Part shown: in pieces, positions 34,829 to 44,639 of the stretch
Position numbering within the stretch: the stretch's first letter is position 1
How the letters are laid out: the number at the start of each line of letters is the position of its first letter
Assembly: GCA_049115575.1 (NCBI GenBank)
Contig: JAGDZU010000001.1
Span: forward strand, 744,001-808,000
Origin: JAHEKB01 sp049115575
Lineage (GTDB): Bacteria > Bacteroidota > Bacteroidia > NS11-12g > UBA9320
Reading direction: 5' to 3'
Length of the DNA stretch: 64,000 nt
Translations under genes and position numbers: made by a program
Notes under the pieces: model-generated
Told to the model about the DNA's origin: nothing
Database searches by the model: none
What the model saw: the letters and a program-made list of their open reading frames with translations, nothing else

Positions 34829-37800
34829 ATGCAAAAGTTGCTAACTATCTTTTTGTGTGTCGTCATTAGCTCATCTGTTTATAGCCAATGTTCCGACTTC
34901 GGTATTTCTGCTGACAAAACATCTATTTGTGCACCTGATCTCGTTAATTTTAATGTGGTCAACTCCATTGACAGCTGTTCCTATGAATGGAATTTAGGTA
35001 ACGGTTGGGCAAATGGATCTAAGTCTGCTGTCGCTTTTTACAGCAATCCAGGCACTATAGACATTAGTTTGCGAATCACTTTGCCAGATGGTAGTGTTTG
35101 TACTGTTAATGAAAGTGAGATGATTACAGTTCGAGCCAAACCTATTGCACAAATTGATGCCTTAACATTTAAATTATGTAACGGACCTGGAGAATTAGAA
35201 TTCACTGACAATACAATAAACAGTGTGAGCAGAAACTGGATTATTGATGGTACGAATTACAATAATGCAAACTCCACTATTAAGCACAAATTCACAAGCA
35301 TAGGCTCCAAGAGCATTTCATTAATAGTAACCGATTCCTTTGGTTGCCAAGGGGTAGCTCAATACATAGACACCATACAAGTATATAAAGAAGAAAAAAT
35401 AGATTTTGAAGCTGATATTAATAGAGGGTGTATTCCTCAGAATGTTCAACTCAGTGTTGTAAAAAACTCTGAACCAGAATTTGACCCTTCTTACACTTGG
35501 TATCTAGAAGGTACAAGCCAAGATTCTATTGAGGCAAAGAAGCCTGGTAAACTAACTTATAACACCGTTGGCAAATTCGATGTAAGCTTGTCTGTTTCAC
35601 TTAGCAATGGCTGTACGTACGACATTGAAAAAGAAGACTTTCTCATGTTCGGAGAGCCAATAGATTTAAATCTAAAATTTGGTAATACTAAAGTATGTAA
35701 AAACAGCCCTATTTCTCTTAAACTGAACAACGGTGCCTCTGTGGGTGTTAACAGCTGGAAATTCTCGGGAATAGATCTGAGTTATAAAGAAATAAGTTCA
35801 ACAAAATACGAGATATACCCACAAGAATCTGGCACACTGCAGGTTACCGTAAAGAATGCCAATAAAGGTTGTGTCAATTCAGAGACCTTCACAAAAGAAA
35901 TTGAAGTGAAGTCGGTAAAGGCTGCCTTCAATTCAGAAGATAACTTCCACTGTTTGGTGCCCCATACTGTTCATCTCAACAATACTAGCCAGAAGAAGGA
36001 TGCAGATAGCCTTGAATACACATGGAATATCTACCGCGGCGATACTTTGGTACACACAGCTTCGACCAAAGATGATAGCATGACATTCTATCAAATGCCA
36101 GCTTCTTATGATGTGCAGCTCATAGCCATTGGAAATAATGGTTGCATTGACACAGTATTTAAGAAAAACTTTATCTATCAAGATACCATGGATGTAAGAT
36201 TTAAAGCGGTTCCAGATATCGGGTGCATAGGCCAAGAAATAGTATTCTTAAACAATACAAAGGCAAGTACATATATGGAAGAAGATCTCTTTAATTGGAC
36301 TTTCTACGATTTAGATGGTAGTGTATTAGATACATCATCTTTAAGAGATCCTATTCTGTCCTATTCTGATACTGGCATTTACTCAGTGAGATTGATTGGG
36401 TATAACAGCTTGGAGTGTAGAGATACACTGGAGTTTGACGCTGTTCAAATCATTGACCCTGAATTGAAGTACGAATTATCGGATAGCATTATATGTCTGG
36501 GTGAAAGCATTAATGCCAAGAGCTTGACAAGCCCAATGGTTAATACCATGACCCACAGCTGGACTCTTACCCACCAACTTTCCGGTGTAAGTAAAGAGTA
36601 CGAAGGTGTTACTGTTGATTTCACTCCGTGGGATGCCGGGCAATACACACTAAGCTATACATTTCAGATTGAAGAGGCTTGTCTACACCAAAAAGACATT
36701 AACATATATGTAAATGGAATAGACGGTGAGATTTTGGTAGATTCTATGCAAGCGTGCTCCCCTTTCATACTTGTACCTTCTTTCAATAGTACTTATAATT
36801 ACCATTTTGGTAATTCGAGCCAAAGTGTAGATTACACATGGACCGTCGATCCAAGTTCAGGAGCAAATATTAACAACCCCAAATTAGACGAGCCATCAAT
36901 CTCCTTTACTAAAGATGGGTTCTACAGTCTAACTCTAACAGTTGAAAACTCAAGCTTGTGTAGCTCCACAGTGGAGCTTACGGACATTCAAGTTGGTGTC
37001 ATTGCCAAACTCGACATTATAGACAATGCAATATGCTTAGGCGACACTTTACGTGCCAAGAACCATAGCCAAAACGCGAATACATTATATAGCTATAATG
37101 TGAAAGACTACATTGATTTCAACACTTATAATCTAGGTGACAATGAAGGTATACTTATGCAGGACAGTGGCCATTATATACTTGAGCTCATTGCGGAGAA
37201 AGATGGACTGTGTTCAGACACCGCCTCTTCCCCATTTGAGATTATACAAGTAGTTGCTGATTTTGTTTCTAATGATACTTTCTTAAAATGTGCTCCTGTT
37301 TATGTACAATTTCAAAACCAGTCCGTGAATTACGATTCCCTATTCTGGGATTTTGGAGATGGAAAAACAAGTGCTACTACGGAGAACTCTGCCGGAACAA
37401 TTTATGAAAAGAATACTTCTGGTTCTGATGGCTTTGATGTTCAACTGATTGCTAGCAATAAAGAAGGATGTAAAGACACTTTAATCAAAGACGACTATGT
37501 TATTGTGAGCGGTCCGAAGCCAAAATTTAGCATGAAAGATTATACCGCATGCCACAGTACAGAAGTCACATTTATTAATGAAACTCAAGGAGCTGATTAT
37601 ATGGTTATTGACTTTGTAGACGGAAGCCCTCTAGACAGCAGCTTATCTTCTCATACATACGAAAAGCTAACTGATGATATGGTTGAAACCTTTTACCCAA
37701 GGCTATACGCTTCTGATGACAATGGTTGTGTTGCAGAATACATATCTGATGTACCGGTAACATTGTATAAGAACCCCACCGCGCAATTTGAGTTACCCGA

Positions 37801-39664
37801 TTTAACTTCTGCCTGTGCTCCACAGAGCATTCAAGTTGAAAACAAAACCGCCCAGGTGAATCAACAATTGTGGTATTTAGATGGAGAGTTCATGTCTGAC
37901 AAAAAGTTATTGGATTTGAGCATGAATGAATTCGGAAACTTTGAATTGGGATTGTATACAGAAAACAAATATGGTTGTTCAGATAGCCTATACAAAACAT
38001 TTGACATACATGGTATTCCAGACTTTTCTATTGCCATGGACGACACCATTTGTCTCTATAAGAACATAAACTTTGAAGCACAAATTCAAGAGGATGATTT
38101 CATTGATATAGCTGACATAAACATCAGTTGGAACTTTGGAGAAACTGGTAAAGCAGGAAATATTGTTGTTGGGCAACAGCACGCCCAATTTGCATATACA
38201 GAGTCTGGAGATAAGAAGGTTACGCTTTATTTAAATACTACTGCCGGTTGCTATGACAGTACCACAGTTGAATTCAATTTGAGAGGTTCCGACGAACTTG
38301 ATCAACCGGAAGTAAACTATTTGACCTTTAATCAAGGATATGATTTAGAGTTGAATCATGAAACTACTAACGATGCTCATTTTGCTGCCTATAGATTTGA
38401 AAGATCTGATGGACTCACATATTTGAGCTCAGATCAGAACAAACATAGCTGGACTAATTCATTTGTGAGCAAGCCCGATTCAGCTTTGTGCTATGATTTA
38501 AACATACAAGACAACTGCGGTTTGGATGGACCAAAATCAAGAAGTCATTGCTTCATATATTTAAGTGTAAGCAGTACGCAGAATTTCAATAATCAACTTG
38601 ATTGGACTCCTTACAAAGGTTGGAACAAAGTAGCTCAATACCACATTTTCAGACGAGAGAACAGCACAAACGCATACAGTTTAATTGCCACTGTCTCTGG
38701 AACTGTAAACAGCTATATTGACGAAGGTCTCTGCGACAAAGAATATGAGTATTATGTTCAGGCTGAGAATAATAGCAATACCGACAAATCAAATTCATTT
38801 GCTGTAATTCACAGACCAGCAACAAGCTTAAACACAATAAAAAGTTCCATTGCCAATGCAAGTGTGATAAATGAATATGAAATAGAAGTGAAATGGAACA
38901 GCAGTCAATTTGAACACTTCGACCACTATGTGCTTAACAAATATGAATCAAACACATCTAATTTAGTTTCTAGTACCGAATTATATGATACTACATTTAT
39001 TGATTATGATGTTTTCACCTCTGAGAATTCATACATCTATACAGTACAAGAAGTGGACGGTTGTGGAATGATAAATGACCCTGACAGAATAGGCAAAACC
39101 ATGCTCTTAGAAGCTAGCTATGATAATCTTAATCACCAATCAACCTTGAATTGGTCTGCATATGAAGAATGGGAGAATGGTGTTCAAGAATATTTAATAA
39201 GTTTATATTCCGAAGAAGGAGACCAATTCTTAGGAGCGGTCTCACCCACTACCACAACATTTGTAGATGAGGAGTACCATGTTACCTTAAACGGAAGCTA
39301 TTGCTATAGAATATTGGCTGTAAATGATAAAGGGGATACCTCTATATCAAATATTGCATGTATTCAAGGCGACCCCATTTCTTATATACCTAACGCATTC
39401 TCTCCAAATGGTGATGGGCTCAATGATAGATTTAGACCTATTAGCAGGTTTGTAGATCATGAAGCAGATGTAATTGGCTTTAGAATGGAGATATACAACA
39501 GCTGGGGTGAACTACTTTTCAGAACTGATGATTTAATTAGTGGATGGGATGGTTCGTATAAAGGAAGTACTTGCCAACAAGGAGCATATATTTATTTAAT
39601 TGACTATAAAGGTGTTAACGGAAAAAGGTATAACCACAAAGGAAGTCTGACTTTAATGAGATAA
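34829..39664 (+). CDS. Giant PKD/FN3 protein with gliding-motility-type (type B) T9SS tail
   Basis: The start at 34829 gives the signal peptide (MQKLLTIFLCVVISSSVYSQ) and an 1611-residue product; 14 upstream codons are open but lack export character. From about residue 25 to 1180 there are some twelve PKD-like Ig domains (WDFGDGKTSATT, WNFGETGKAGN, YNSLECRDTLEF), many with paired cysteines. From about 1215 to 1500 there are three FN3-like modules (LDWTPYKGWNKVAQYHIFRR, LNWSAYEEWENGVQEYLISL). The end is the CHU_C/type B sorting domain (YIPNAFSPNGDGLNDRF, then WGELLFRTDD and GAYIYLIDYKG). It should be a long surface or released adhesin; related proteins act in gliding or biofilm. It lies alone and converges with the second cyclase gene across 13 bases. 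Confidence 0.92.
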   Translation: MQKLLTIFLCVVISSSVYSQCSDFGISADKTSICAPDLVNFNVVNSIDSCSYEWNLGNGWANGSKSAVAFYSNPGTIDISLRITLPDGSVCTVNESEMITVRAKPIAQIDALTFKLCNGPGELEFTDNTINSVSRNWIIDGTNYNNANSTIKHKFTSIGSKSISLIVTDSFGCQGVAQYIDTIQVYKEEKIDFEADINRGCIPQNVQLSVVKNSEPEFDPSYTWYLEGTSQDSIEAKKPGKLTYNTVGKFDVSLSVSLSNGCTYDIEKEDFLMFGEPIDLNLKFGNTKVCKNSPISLKLNNGASVGVNSWKFSGIDLSYKEISSTKYEIYPQESGTLQVTVKNANKGCVNSETFTKEIEVKSVKAAFNSEDNFHCLVPHTVHLNNTSQKKDADSLEYTWNIYRGDTLVHTASTKDDSMTFYQMPASYDVQLIAIGNNGCIDTVFKKNFIYQDTMDVRFKAVPDIGCIGQEIVFLNNTKASTYMEEDLFNWTFYDLDGSVLDTSSLRDPILSYSDTGIYSVRLIGYNSLECRDTLEFDAVQIIDPELKYELSDSIICLGESINAKSLTSPMVNTMTHSWTLTHQLSGVSKEYEGVTVDFTPWDAGQYTLSYTFQIEEACLHQKDINIYVNGIDGEILVDSMQACSPFILVPSFNSTYNYHFGNSSQSVDYTWTVDPSSGANINNPKLDEPSISFTKDGFYSLTLTVENSSLCSSTVELTDIQVGVIAKLDIIDNAICLGDTLRAKNHSQNANTLYSYNVKDYIDFNTYNLGDNEGILMQDSGHYILELIAEKDGLCSDTASSPFEIIQVVADFVSNDTFLKCAPVYVQFQNQSVNYDSLFWDFGDGKTSATTENSAGTIYEKNTSGSDGFDVQLIASNKEGCKDTLIKDDYVIVSGPKPKFSMKDYTACHSTEVTFINETQGADYMVIDFVDGSPLDSSLSSHTYEKLTDDMVETFYPRLYASDDNGCVAEYISDVPVTLYKNPTAQFELPDLTSACAPQSIQVENKTAQVNQQLWYLDGEFMSDKKLLDLSMNEFGNFELGLYTENKYGCSDSLYKTFDIHGIPDFSIAMDDTICLYKNINFEAQIQEDDFIDIADINISWNFGETGKAGNIVVGQQHAQFAYTESGDKKVTLYLNTTAGCYDSTTVEFNLRGSDELDQPEVNYLTFNQGYDLELNHETTNDAHFAAYRFERSDGLTYLSSDQNKHSWTNSFVSKPDSALCYDLNIQDNCGLDGPKSRSHCFIYLSVSSTQNFNNQLDWTPYKGWNKVAQYHIFRRENSTNAYSLIATVSGTVNSYIDEGLCDKEYEYYVQAENNSNTDKSNSFAVIHRPATSLNTIKSSIANASVINEYEIEVKWNSSQFEHFDHYVLNKYESNTSNLVSSTELYDTTFIDYDVFTSENSYIYTVQEVDGCGMINDPDRIGKTMLLEASYDNLNHQSTLNWSAYEEWENGVQEYLISLYSEEGDQFLGAVSPTTTTFVDEEYHVTLNGSYCYRILAVNDKGDTSISNIACIQGDPISYIPNAFSPNGDGLNDRFRPISRFVDHEADVIGFRMEIYNSWGELLFRTDDLISGWDGSYKGSTCQQGAYIYLIDYKGVNGKRYNHKGSLTLMR

Positions 39665-39677
39665 TGGAATTGTGAGC

Positions 39678-41447
39678 CTAAGAACGTAGTTCTTTTACAA
39701 AGTACATATCAATATCTCCTTTGTTCTTAGCTGATATTTTTCCTCGGTGTTCACAGGTATAGTGCTCCTTTATTAGATCATAGGTCTCATGACTCGCATT
39801 AATTTCTCCTTGTACAGAGTTTTGTTCTAGCCTAGCAGCCGTATTAACCGTATCTCCCCAAATGTCGTAAGCGTATTTCTTTACGCCTACAATTCCGGCA
39901 ACTACAGGACCGCTATTAACTCCTACCCTCACCTTGAACTTACTATCCGGGCTTTGAGTGAAAGCAATCATTTCTTTAGCAGCTTTAATAGTCCTAATCG
40001 CATGATCTTCATGCTGATCAGGTAATCCACAAACAGCTAAATAAGCATCCCCAATGGTTTTTATTTTTTCTAAGCCGTACTTCTCAGTAATGGCGTCAAA
40101 TGCGGTAAAGTGTTTGTTAAGTTCTTGAACCAAATCTTCAGGACTCATCTGCTCCCCTATTTTAGTAAAGGAAACAAAATCGGTAAATAAGACTGTGACG
40201 TTGTTGTACAGTCGTGCCTCAGATTTACCTTTAGTCTTTAGCTCCATGGCTACTTCAGAAGGAAGTATATTAAGAAGCAATTCATCAGACAGTTTACGCT
40301 CCTCATCTAACTCCACATTCTTGCTAGCGAGTTGGTTACGAATCTTTCTAATGTGGACGAACCTAATGGCAAGTATCACCGCTGATAAAATGAGCAACAA
40401 TAAGCCCGCTATTAAAAATATTTGATTCCTCTTTAAAGTCAGTTCGTTTAATTCAAGCCGCAATTGATTCACATTCAAACGCTCAATTTCTTTGGCTTTC
40501 TCTGCGGCTTCATATTTCTGCTCAAACTCACTAATCGCCTTAAGTTTCTCAATATTTAACAAAGAATCCTTAAGAATATAGGCTCGATCCAAATCATGAT
40601 AACCTTCTTTAAAATTCCCAAGTAGATAATGAGCATAGGATCTGTTCCAAGTATACTGTTCTATATCTCTCAAAACTCCAGATAAGCTCGCATAGTACAC
40701 CGCAGAATCTATAAACTTAAGTGATTCTGTAGCACTTGAACTAGTCCCAGCTAGGTTATTATAGACCATGCTGAGCTGACTGTTTGAATGCAGCTTCCTA
40801 ATCCACTTTAAAGCTCTATTGAAATACACATAGGCTGAATCAAAATTTCCAGATTCTGCATAGGCATAACCAATGTTATTATAGATGAGTTGTGTAAAAT
40901 GGTGCTGATGTTTTCCTTTTGATATGAGCAATGCTGAATCATAGTAACGCATAGCTAATTCTATATTAGGCTGCAATGTTCCCTTGGAGAAATACAAACG
41001 AGCAAGCAACAGACTATCACCTAGAAGATTACTCCATTGACTCAGACCTTCATTCACAAATGAATCCGCTTTTTCGAACTCTCCCAGCTCTTGATATATT
41101 CTAGCAAAACTTCGATTTATTCGAACTGAATACACCGGACTGCAACCTCCTTCTATCACTTTTGACTGAGCATCCATCAACGCTACAACTGCACCATCAT
41201 AAAGACCTAATCCAGCCTCACAATCTGACCTTAGAACAATGGCCTGTATCCAATTACAGACTTCACCATTTTCCTCGTATATACTTACTATAGAGTCACA
41301 TATGAGTTTATGCTGATGATAATCATCTACATAGTGTTCATCATAGTGATTAAGTATTGAATCGGCCCATTCTTTTTGCTCTTGTGCCGATACCGCTGTT
41401 GCTACTAAACAGCAAACAGCGTAAGAGAAATATCTATAATATTTCAA
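39678..41447 (-). CDS. Second periplasmic-TPR class III adenylate cyclase
   Basis: The 589-residue protein has a signal peptide (KYYRYFSYAVCCLVATAVSA), TPR-like repeats (about 60-300, e.g. AYAESGNFDSAYVYFNRALK), a coiled linker, a membrane helix (about 340-361) and a class III cyclase domain (about 408-585). Catalytic marks are Asp in FTDFVSFT (about 420), Lys in EKIKTIGDAYLAVCG (about 458), and the YDIWGDT...NTAAR segment (about 525), as in the 8345-10585 paralogue; the set predicts ATP as substrate and cAMP as product. The start codon is TTG, and the six bases TAATTG join it directly to the stop of the upstream gene, so translation is coupled. A CNB-patatin effector lies less than 2 kb away. 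Confidence 0.9.
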   Translation of the reverse strand: MKYYRYFSYAVCCLVATAVSAQEQKEWADSILNHYDEHYVDDYHQHKLICDSIVSIYEENGEVCNWIQAIVLRSDCEAGLGLYDGAVVALMDAQSKVIEGGCSPVYSVRINRSFARIYQELGEFEKADSFVNEGLSQWSNLLGDSLLLARLYFSKGTLQPNIELAMRYYDSALLISKGKHQHHFTQLIYNNIGYAYAESGNFDSAYVYFNRALKWIRKLHSNSQLSMVYNNLAGTSSSATESLKFIDSAVYYASLSGVLRDIEQYTWNRSYAHYLLGNFKEGYHDLDRAYILKDSLLNIEKLKAISEFEQKYEAAEKAKEIERLNVNQLRLELNELTLKRNQIFLIAGLLLLILSAVILAIRFVHIRKIRNQLASKNVELDEERKLSDELLLNILPSEVAMELKTKGKSEARLYNNVTVLFTDFVSFTKIGEQMSPEDLVQELNKHFTAFDAITEKYGLEKIKTIGDAYLAVCGLPDQHEDHAIRTIKAAKEMIAFTQSPDSKFKVRVGVNSGPVVAGIVGVKKYAYDIWGDTVNTAARLEQNSVQGEINASHETYDLIKEHYTCEHRGKISAKNKGDIDMYFVKELRS

Positions 41448-42023
41448 TTACTTTGTCTGTTCCGGTGGTAATGGAGTATACTTCTGTGTTTCTGGCGGAT
41501 TCTTCAATTGCTGAATACCTGGTACTGTATTATGACCCGTAGCTCTCGAATCAGTATTACCATGCCCAATGGTGGCTTTTCTAAATTTCCATTTTTGCTT
41601 TGGAGAATTGCCTGAACCGCTAGAACTTGGCATGCTAGCCATAAAATACACTAGACCGTTGTCTTCTGCTGTAAGGTAAAAACCTTGAATGTCTTGTACA
41701 GTAAAGGAATTATCACTTGAAAAAAACTCAAGCAAAAGCGTTTGAGCCATACTTTCAATTTGAGCCTCACCCATAGTATTTCCTAAGGTCTCAACTCCAG
41801 GATTTGCTTGATTGCTTAAAATCACTTGCGTTCCAGTAGGGTTGATATTGGTAGATTCCCAAACTATGGTGTTGCCAGTTGTTTGTGTAGTTAATTGTGT
41901 GCTACCAGGATTAAGAGAAAGCTTTCCCCCATTTCCTTCATTGATCATTTTAAAATGGTCCTGTATAGGCAGAGAGGTTATACTTTGTGGGATAGGGTCA
42001 GCGTTAGGATCAGTTGGTGTCAT
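41448..42023 (-). CDS. Unknown cytosolic protein coupled to adenylate cyclase
   Basis: The start was set at ATG 42023, which follows the promoter and leader; a TTG seven codons upstream is less likely. The 191-residue product has no signal peptide or membrane helix. It is rich in Thr, Asn, Gly and Ser at the N-terminal half (GGKLSLNPGSTQLTTQTTGN), has a helix (EAQIESMAQTLLLEFFSSD) and a beta-like stretch GFYLTAEDNGLVYFMAS, then WKFRKATIGHGNTD and a Pro/Thr-rich tail. No family was recognised. Its stop codon abuts the cyclase TTG start. It may adjust cyclase activity or the coupled translation; that is speculation. Confidence 0.7.
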   Translation of the reverse strand: MTPTDPNADPIPQSITSLPIQDHFKMINEGNGGKLSLNPGSTQLTTQTTGNTIVWESTNINPTGTQVILSNQANPGVETLGNTMGEAQIESMAQTLLLEFFSSDNSFTVQDIQGFYLTAEDNGLVYFMASMPSSSGSGNSPKQKWKFRKATIGHGNTDSRATGHNTVPGIQQLKNPPETQKYTPLPPEQTK

Positions 42024-42049
42024 AATAATAAGGATTAGACCCAAATATA
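42021..42049 (-). promoter_or_regulatory. Bacteroidota-type -7 box and TTATTATTATG leader of the cyclase 2 operon
   Basis: On the minus strand the -7 box TATATTTG (42049-42042, consensus TAnnTTTG) is followed by GGT and the leader CTAATCCTTATTATTATG ending in the start codon. The 18-base leader is identical to that of the giant repeat gene at 55533, though the genes are unrelated. No clear -33 TTG was found at the expected distance. Confidence 0.55.
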
Positions 42050-42158
42050 GTCAATTTAGCTTTGAGTGTTATTTAATTAGCTCTAAAGGTCTCGAAGCAC
42101 TTCTAGAAATTTAAATTGATAAACTTTAACTTCGTTCAATCAGCATTTCTTAAATATT

Positions 42159-42884
42159 ATGAAGAACAAAATTCAGTTTATTCCAAAAACAATCTGCTTG
42201 TTTCTACTAATAGCTAGTATAAATACGGCATATTCTCAAGATTTCTACGGAGCTAATTTTACTGGTAAATACACCTATGGAGTTAATATCAGTTATGACG
42301 GAGATCTTTGGGCAGGTGTTAATGCAAACTACCGCAATTTTGGAAATTTTGGAGGAAGAGCTTTAGACTACAATCTAAATGCCGCAGTGAAGCTAGACAA
42401 TGGCATAAGTAAAACTCGAGTTGATTTTGGGTTGGCACAATTGTACTCCGATAACACTCAAATTGGTGGCAGATTTGGATTAGGAGCCCGATATGGAATC
42501 GGAACGGAATTTTGCACCAGTAGCAGAGATGCAAGGAATTCAAATTCAAGAATAGACCTTACTATCTCTTTAAGGCCTGGCTATTTTAATCAAAGTGCTG
42601 CATTTACCGGCGTTATAGACATAACTCCTTTGAGCTATAATTTTGGTTGTGGAGGTTATAGCGATGCCGACCCCAAGCCCATGCCTCGTTTAGAGTTTAA
42701 TCCATTGGACAGATTTCAAGTAGGTGCTCACTATGATTTTACCACCGCAGATGCATTTAATAATGGTAGATATCATTTAACCACGGATTTAAGATATCTT
42801 GTTCCAATCGGAACTAATGAAAACGATTGTGATCCTGCAGACTCTGATATTAGTATTAGAATGAGTCATTCCATGCGTTTCTAA
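42159..42884 (+). CDS. Outer-membrane beta-barrel-like protein
   Basis: The 241-residue product has a signal peptide (about 1-26, ending NTAYSQ). The mature part alternates Gly/aromatic-rich strands: FTGKYTYGVNISYDGDLW, GVNANYRNFGNFGGRA, IGGRFGLGARYGIGTEF and FQVGAHYDFTTADAFNN, and ends in Arg-Phe, the outer-membrane signature. It is probably an eight- to twelve-stranded barrel. Two cysteines (EFC, GCGGY) may pair. The stop codon overlaps that of the convergent patatin gene (CTAA, 42881-42884). Function unknown. Confidence 0.75.
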   Translation: MKNKIQFIPKTICLFLLIASINTAYSQDFYGANFTGKYTYGVNISYDGDLWAGVNANYRNFGNFGGRALDYNLNAAVKLDNGISKTRVDFGLAQLYSDNTQIGGRFGLGARYGIGTEFCTSSRDARNSNSRIDLTISLRPGYFNQSAAFTGVIDITPLSYNFGCGGYSDADPKPMPRLEFNPLDRFQVGAHYDFTTADAFNNGRYHLTTDLRYLVPIGTNENDCDPADSDISIRMSHSMRF

Positions 42885-44635
42885 TCAGGTAAACTTAGTA
42901 ACGTCTTATAGTTGACATTGGATAATAAATCCATTGTTGAATTATAACCTTCTGTTTCAAAAGTTTTAATAGCCTTCCATGCTAAGAATCCTTTTTTAAC
43001 TCGTGGTTTTATATAGATATCAGAGACTTTTTCTTTCTCTTCCGCCCTTTCCGCACTGGCTAAAGTTACGGCCTTCATTACCGTTCCCATGGTGTTTGGT
43101 ACAAAGTTTTTCCTTGATCCACTGATTAAATTCTTTAAATATTGCCAATTGCCCACTTTATAGTTATGGGCAATACTCCTTGGTTTTGTAGAAACCACAT
43201 CTACACTAATTATGTGCCCATGATATAATTGATTCATAATATCAGATGGAAGATTATTGAGTACACCTCCGTCTATGAGCAAGCTATTTCTATAAAGACT
43301 AGGTGGAAGTATTCCAGGTATAGATATACTAGATTCAATGGACTTATTCATTAAACCTTCTTGCATTATTTCTGTCTTTGAGGTGGATAGATTAGCCGCC
43401 ACAGCAAAGAAATTTTTCCAACTGTGTTCTATTGGTACGCTGAAATGTTTAGCCAGCATCTTCCTCATTTTTTTGCCTTTAAGCAGAGCAACGAATGGAA
43501 ATGTATAATCGTTAAGGGGATTATTTTTACTTATATCGTGATCTACATTCTCGTACATATAATCATAGGTGAAATCCAACGCTAAGGCACCTGAGAATAT
43601 GGAGCCTATGCTGGTGCCTCCAACTATATCAATAGGAATCTTTAATTCATTCAAAGCCTTTACAACCCCTAAATTACACAAACCATGAGCTCCTCCACCA
43701 CCAAAAACTAGACATATCTGCTCTTCACAAACAATGCGTATTGTTCTTTCTAAATCGTTAGTTTTCCCCTCTCTCAGCCTGAAGATTTTATTGGGTTTAA
43801 ACTTGCTAAACCATTTATCTACTTGCATTGGATTACTTCCATCTTTATAACAGAGTATCAATTCATCCTTAGTAGTTAGACTTGAATCAGAGAGTTTGTC
43901 AGATGCACTTTCTCTGGCAAAGTATACCGTTTTGTCTGCATTGAGCTTAACCCTTGTATTCCATCCTTCATTATCACTGTTTATGAGAAAAACATAATCG
44001 AATGATTCTTGGCTATAAATATGGAGCATGAAGTCTGTGTCATTCAATACACCGTGATCTTCTTCCGTTATTACAGATATTTGGGCTGAACTACCCCAGT
44101 ATTTAGAAATAGAATCAGCCATTTCTTTGGGATCATTTCTCCATAATGAACAATCAAGTGCTATGAATTTGCTTTTGACCTTTGGCGCTTTATTCAAACG
44201 ATTAGCTTGATCTAAACGAGCAATGACCGTTGAGCTTAAACTCCGAAGGAGATCATTGCTGCTTAAAGTCAGTTGATCAAATTGGGTTTTTTCAATTTGT
44301 AAAAGGATGCAGTTTCTAGTGGCTTTTATAGTTGCAGTTCTTTTGCTTTTACCAAGCAAGGCCATTTCGCCCACACTTTGCCCTGCATTAATTATGCCTA
44401 AAGACTTGGAACCCTCTTCAGAAGAAACAAATGCTTCCAAAGCACCACTCAGCAATACGAACATGGCGTTTCCTTCCTCACCTTCGTTCATCAAGTTCTC
44501 TCCTTTCTCCAAGCTCATACAACTTGCGGATTCTAGCAAGTCTTCCAATCTTTGCTTACCAAAATAGCGTCTAACAATGAGCTCTATATCACGTTTATTG
44601 TCAATCGTAAAAAGATTAGAATCAAGTTGTATCAT
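42881..44635 (-). CDS. Cyclic-nucleotide-binding domain plus patatin-like phospholipase
   Basis: The 584-residue cytoplasmic protein begins with a cNMP-binding domain (about 10-130) whose phosphate-binding cassette is intact: GQSVGEMALLGKSKRTATIKA, with the Glu and Arg that hold the cyclic phosphate and ribose. A middle region (about 150-300) links to the patatin domain (about 308-500): oxyanion loop FGGGGAHGLCNLGVV, catalytic Ser in GGTSIGSIFS (about 341) and catalytic Asp in LLIDGGVLNNLP. The order is that of eukaryotic NTE/PNPLA6 and bacterial relatives, so the likely function is a lysophospholipase or phospholipase whose activity responds to cAMP or cGMP. The neighbouring adenylate cyclase supports cAMP. 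Ligand specificity is inference. Confidence 0.9.
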   Translation of the reverse strand: MIQLDSNLFTIDNKRDIELIVRRYFGKQRLEDLLESASCMSLEKGENLMNEGEEGNAMFVLLSGALEAFVSSEEGSKSLGIINAGQSVGEMALLGKSKRTATIKATRNCILLQIEKTQFDQLTLSSNDLLRSLSSTVIARLDQANRLNKAPKVKSKFIALDCSLWRNDPKEMADSISKYWGSSAQISVITEEDHGVLNDTDFMLHIYSQESFDYVFLINSDNEGWNTRVKLNADKTVYFARESASDKLSDSSLTTKDELILCYKDGSNPMQVDKWFSKFKPNKIFRLREGKTNDLERTIRIVCEEQICLVFGGGGAHGLCNLGVVKALNELKIPIDIVGGTSIGSIFSGALALDFTYDYMYENVDHDISKNNPLNDYTFPFVALLKGKKMRKMLAKHFSVPIEHSWKNFFAVAANLSTSKTEIMQEGLMNKSIESSISIPGILPPSLYRNSLLIDGGVLNNLPSDIMNQLYHGHIISVDVVSTKPRSIAHNYKVGNWQYLKNLISGSRKNFVPNTMGTVMKAVTLASAERAEEKEKVSDIYIKPRVKKGFLAWKAIKTFETEGYNSTMDLLSNVNYKTLLSLPD

Positions 44636-44639
44636 TAAT

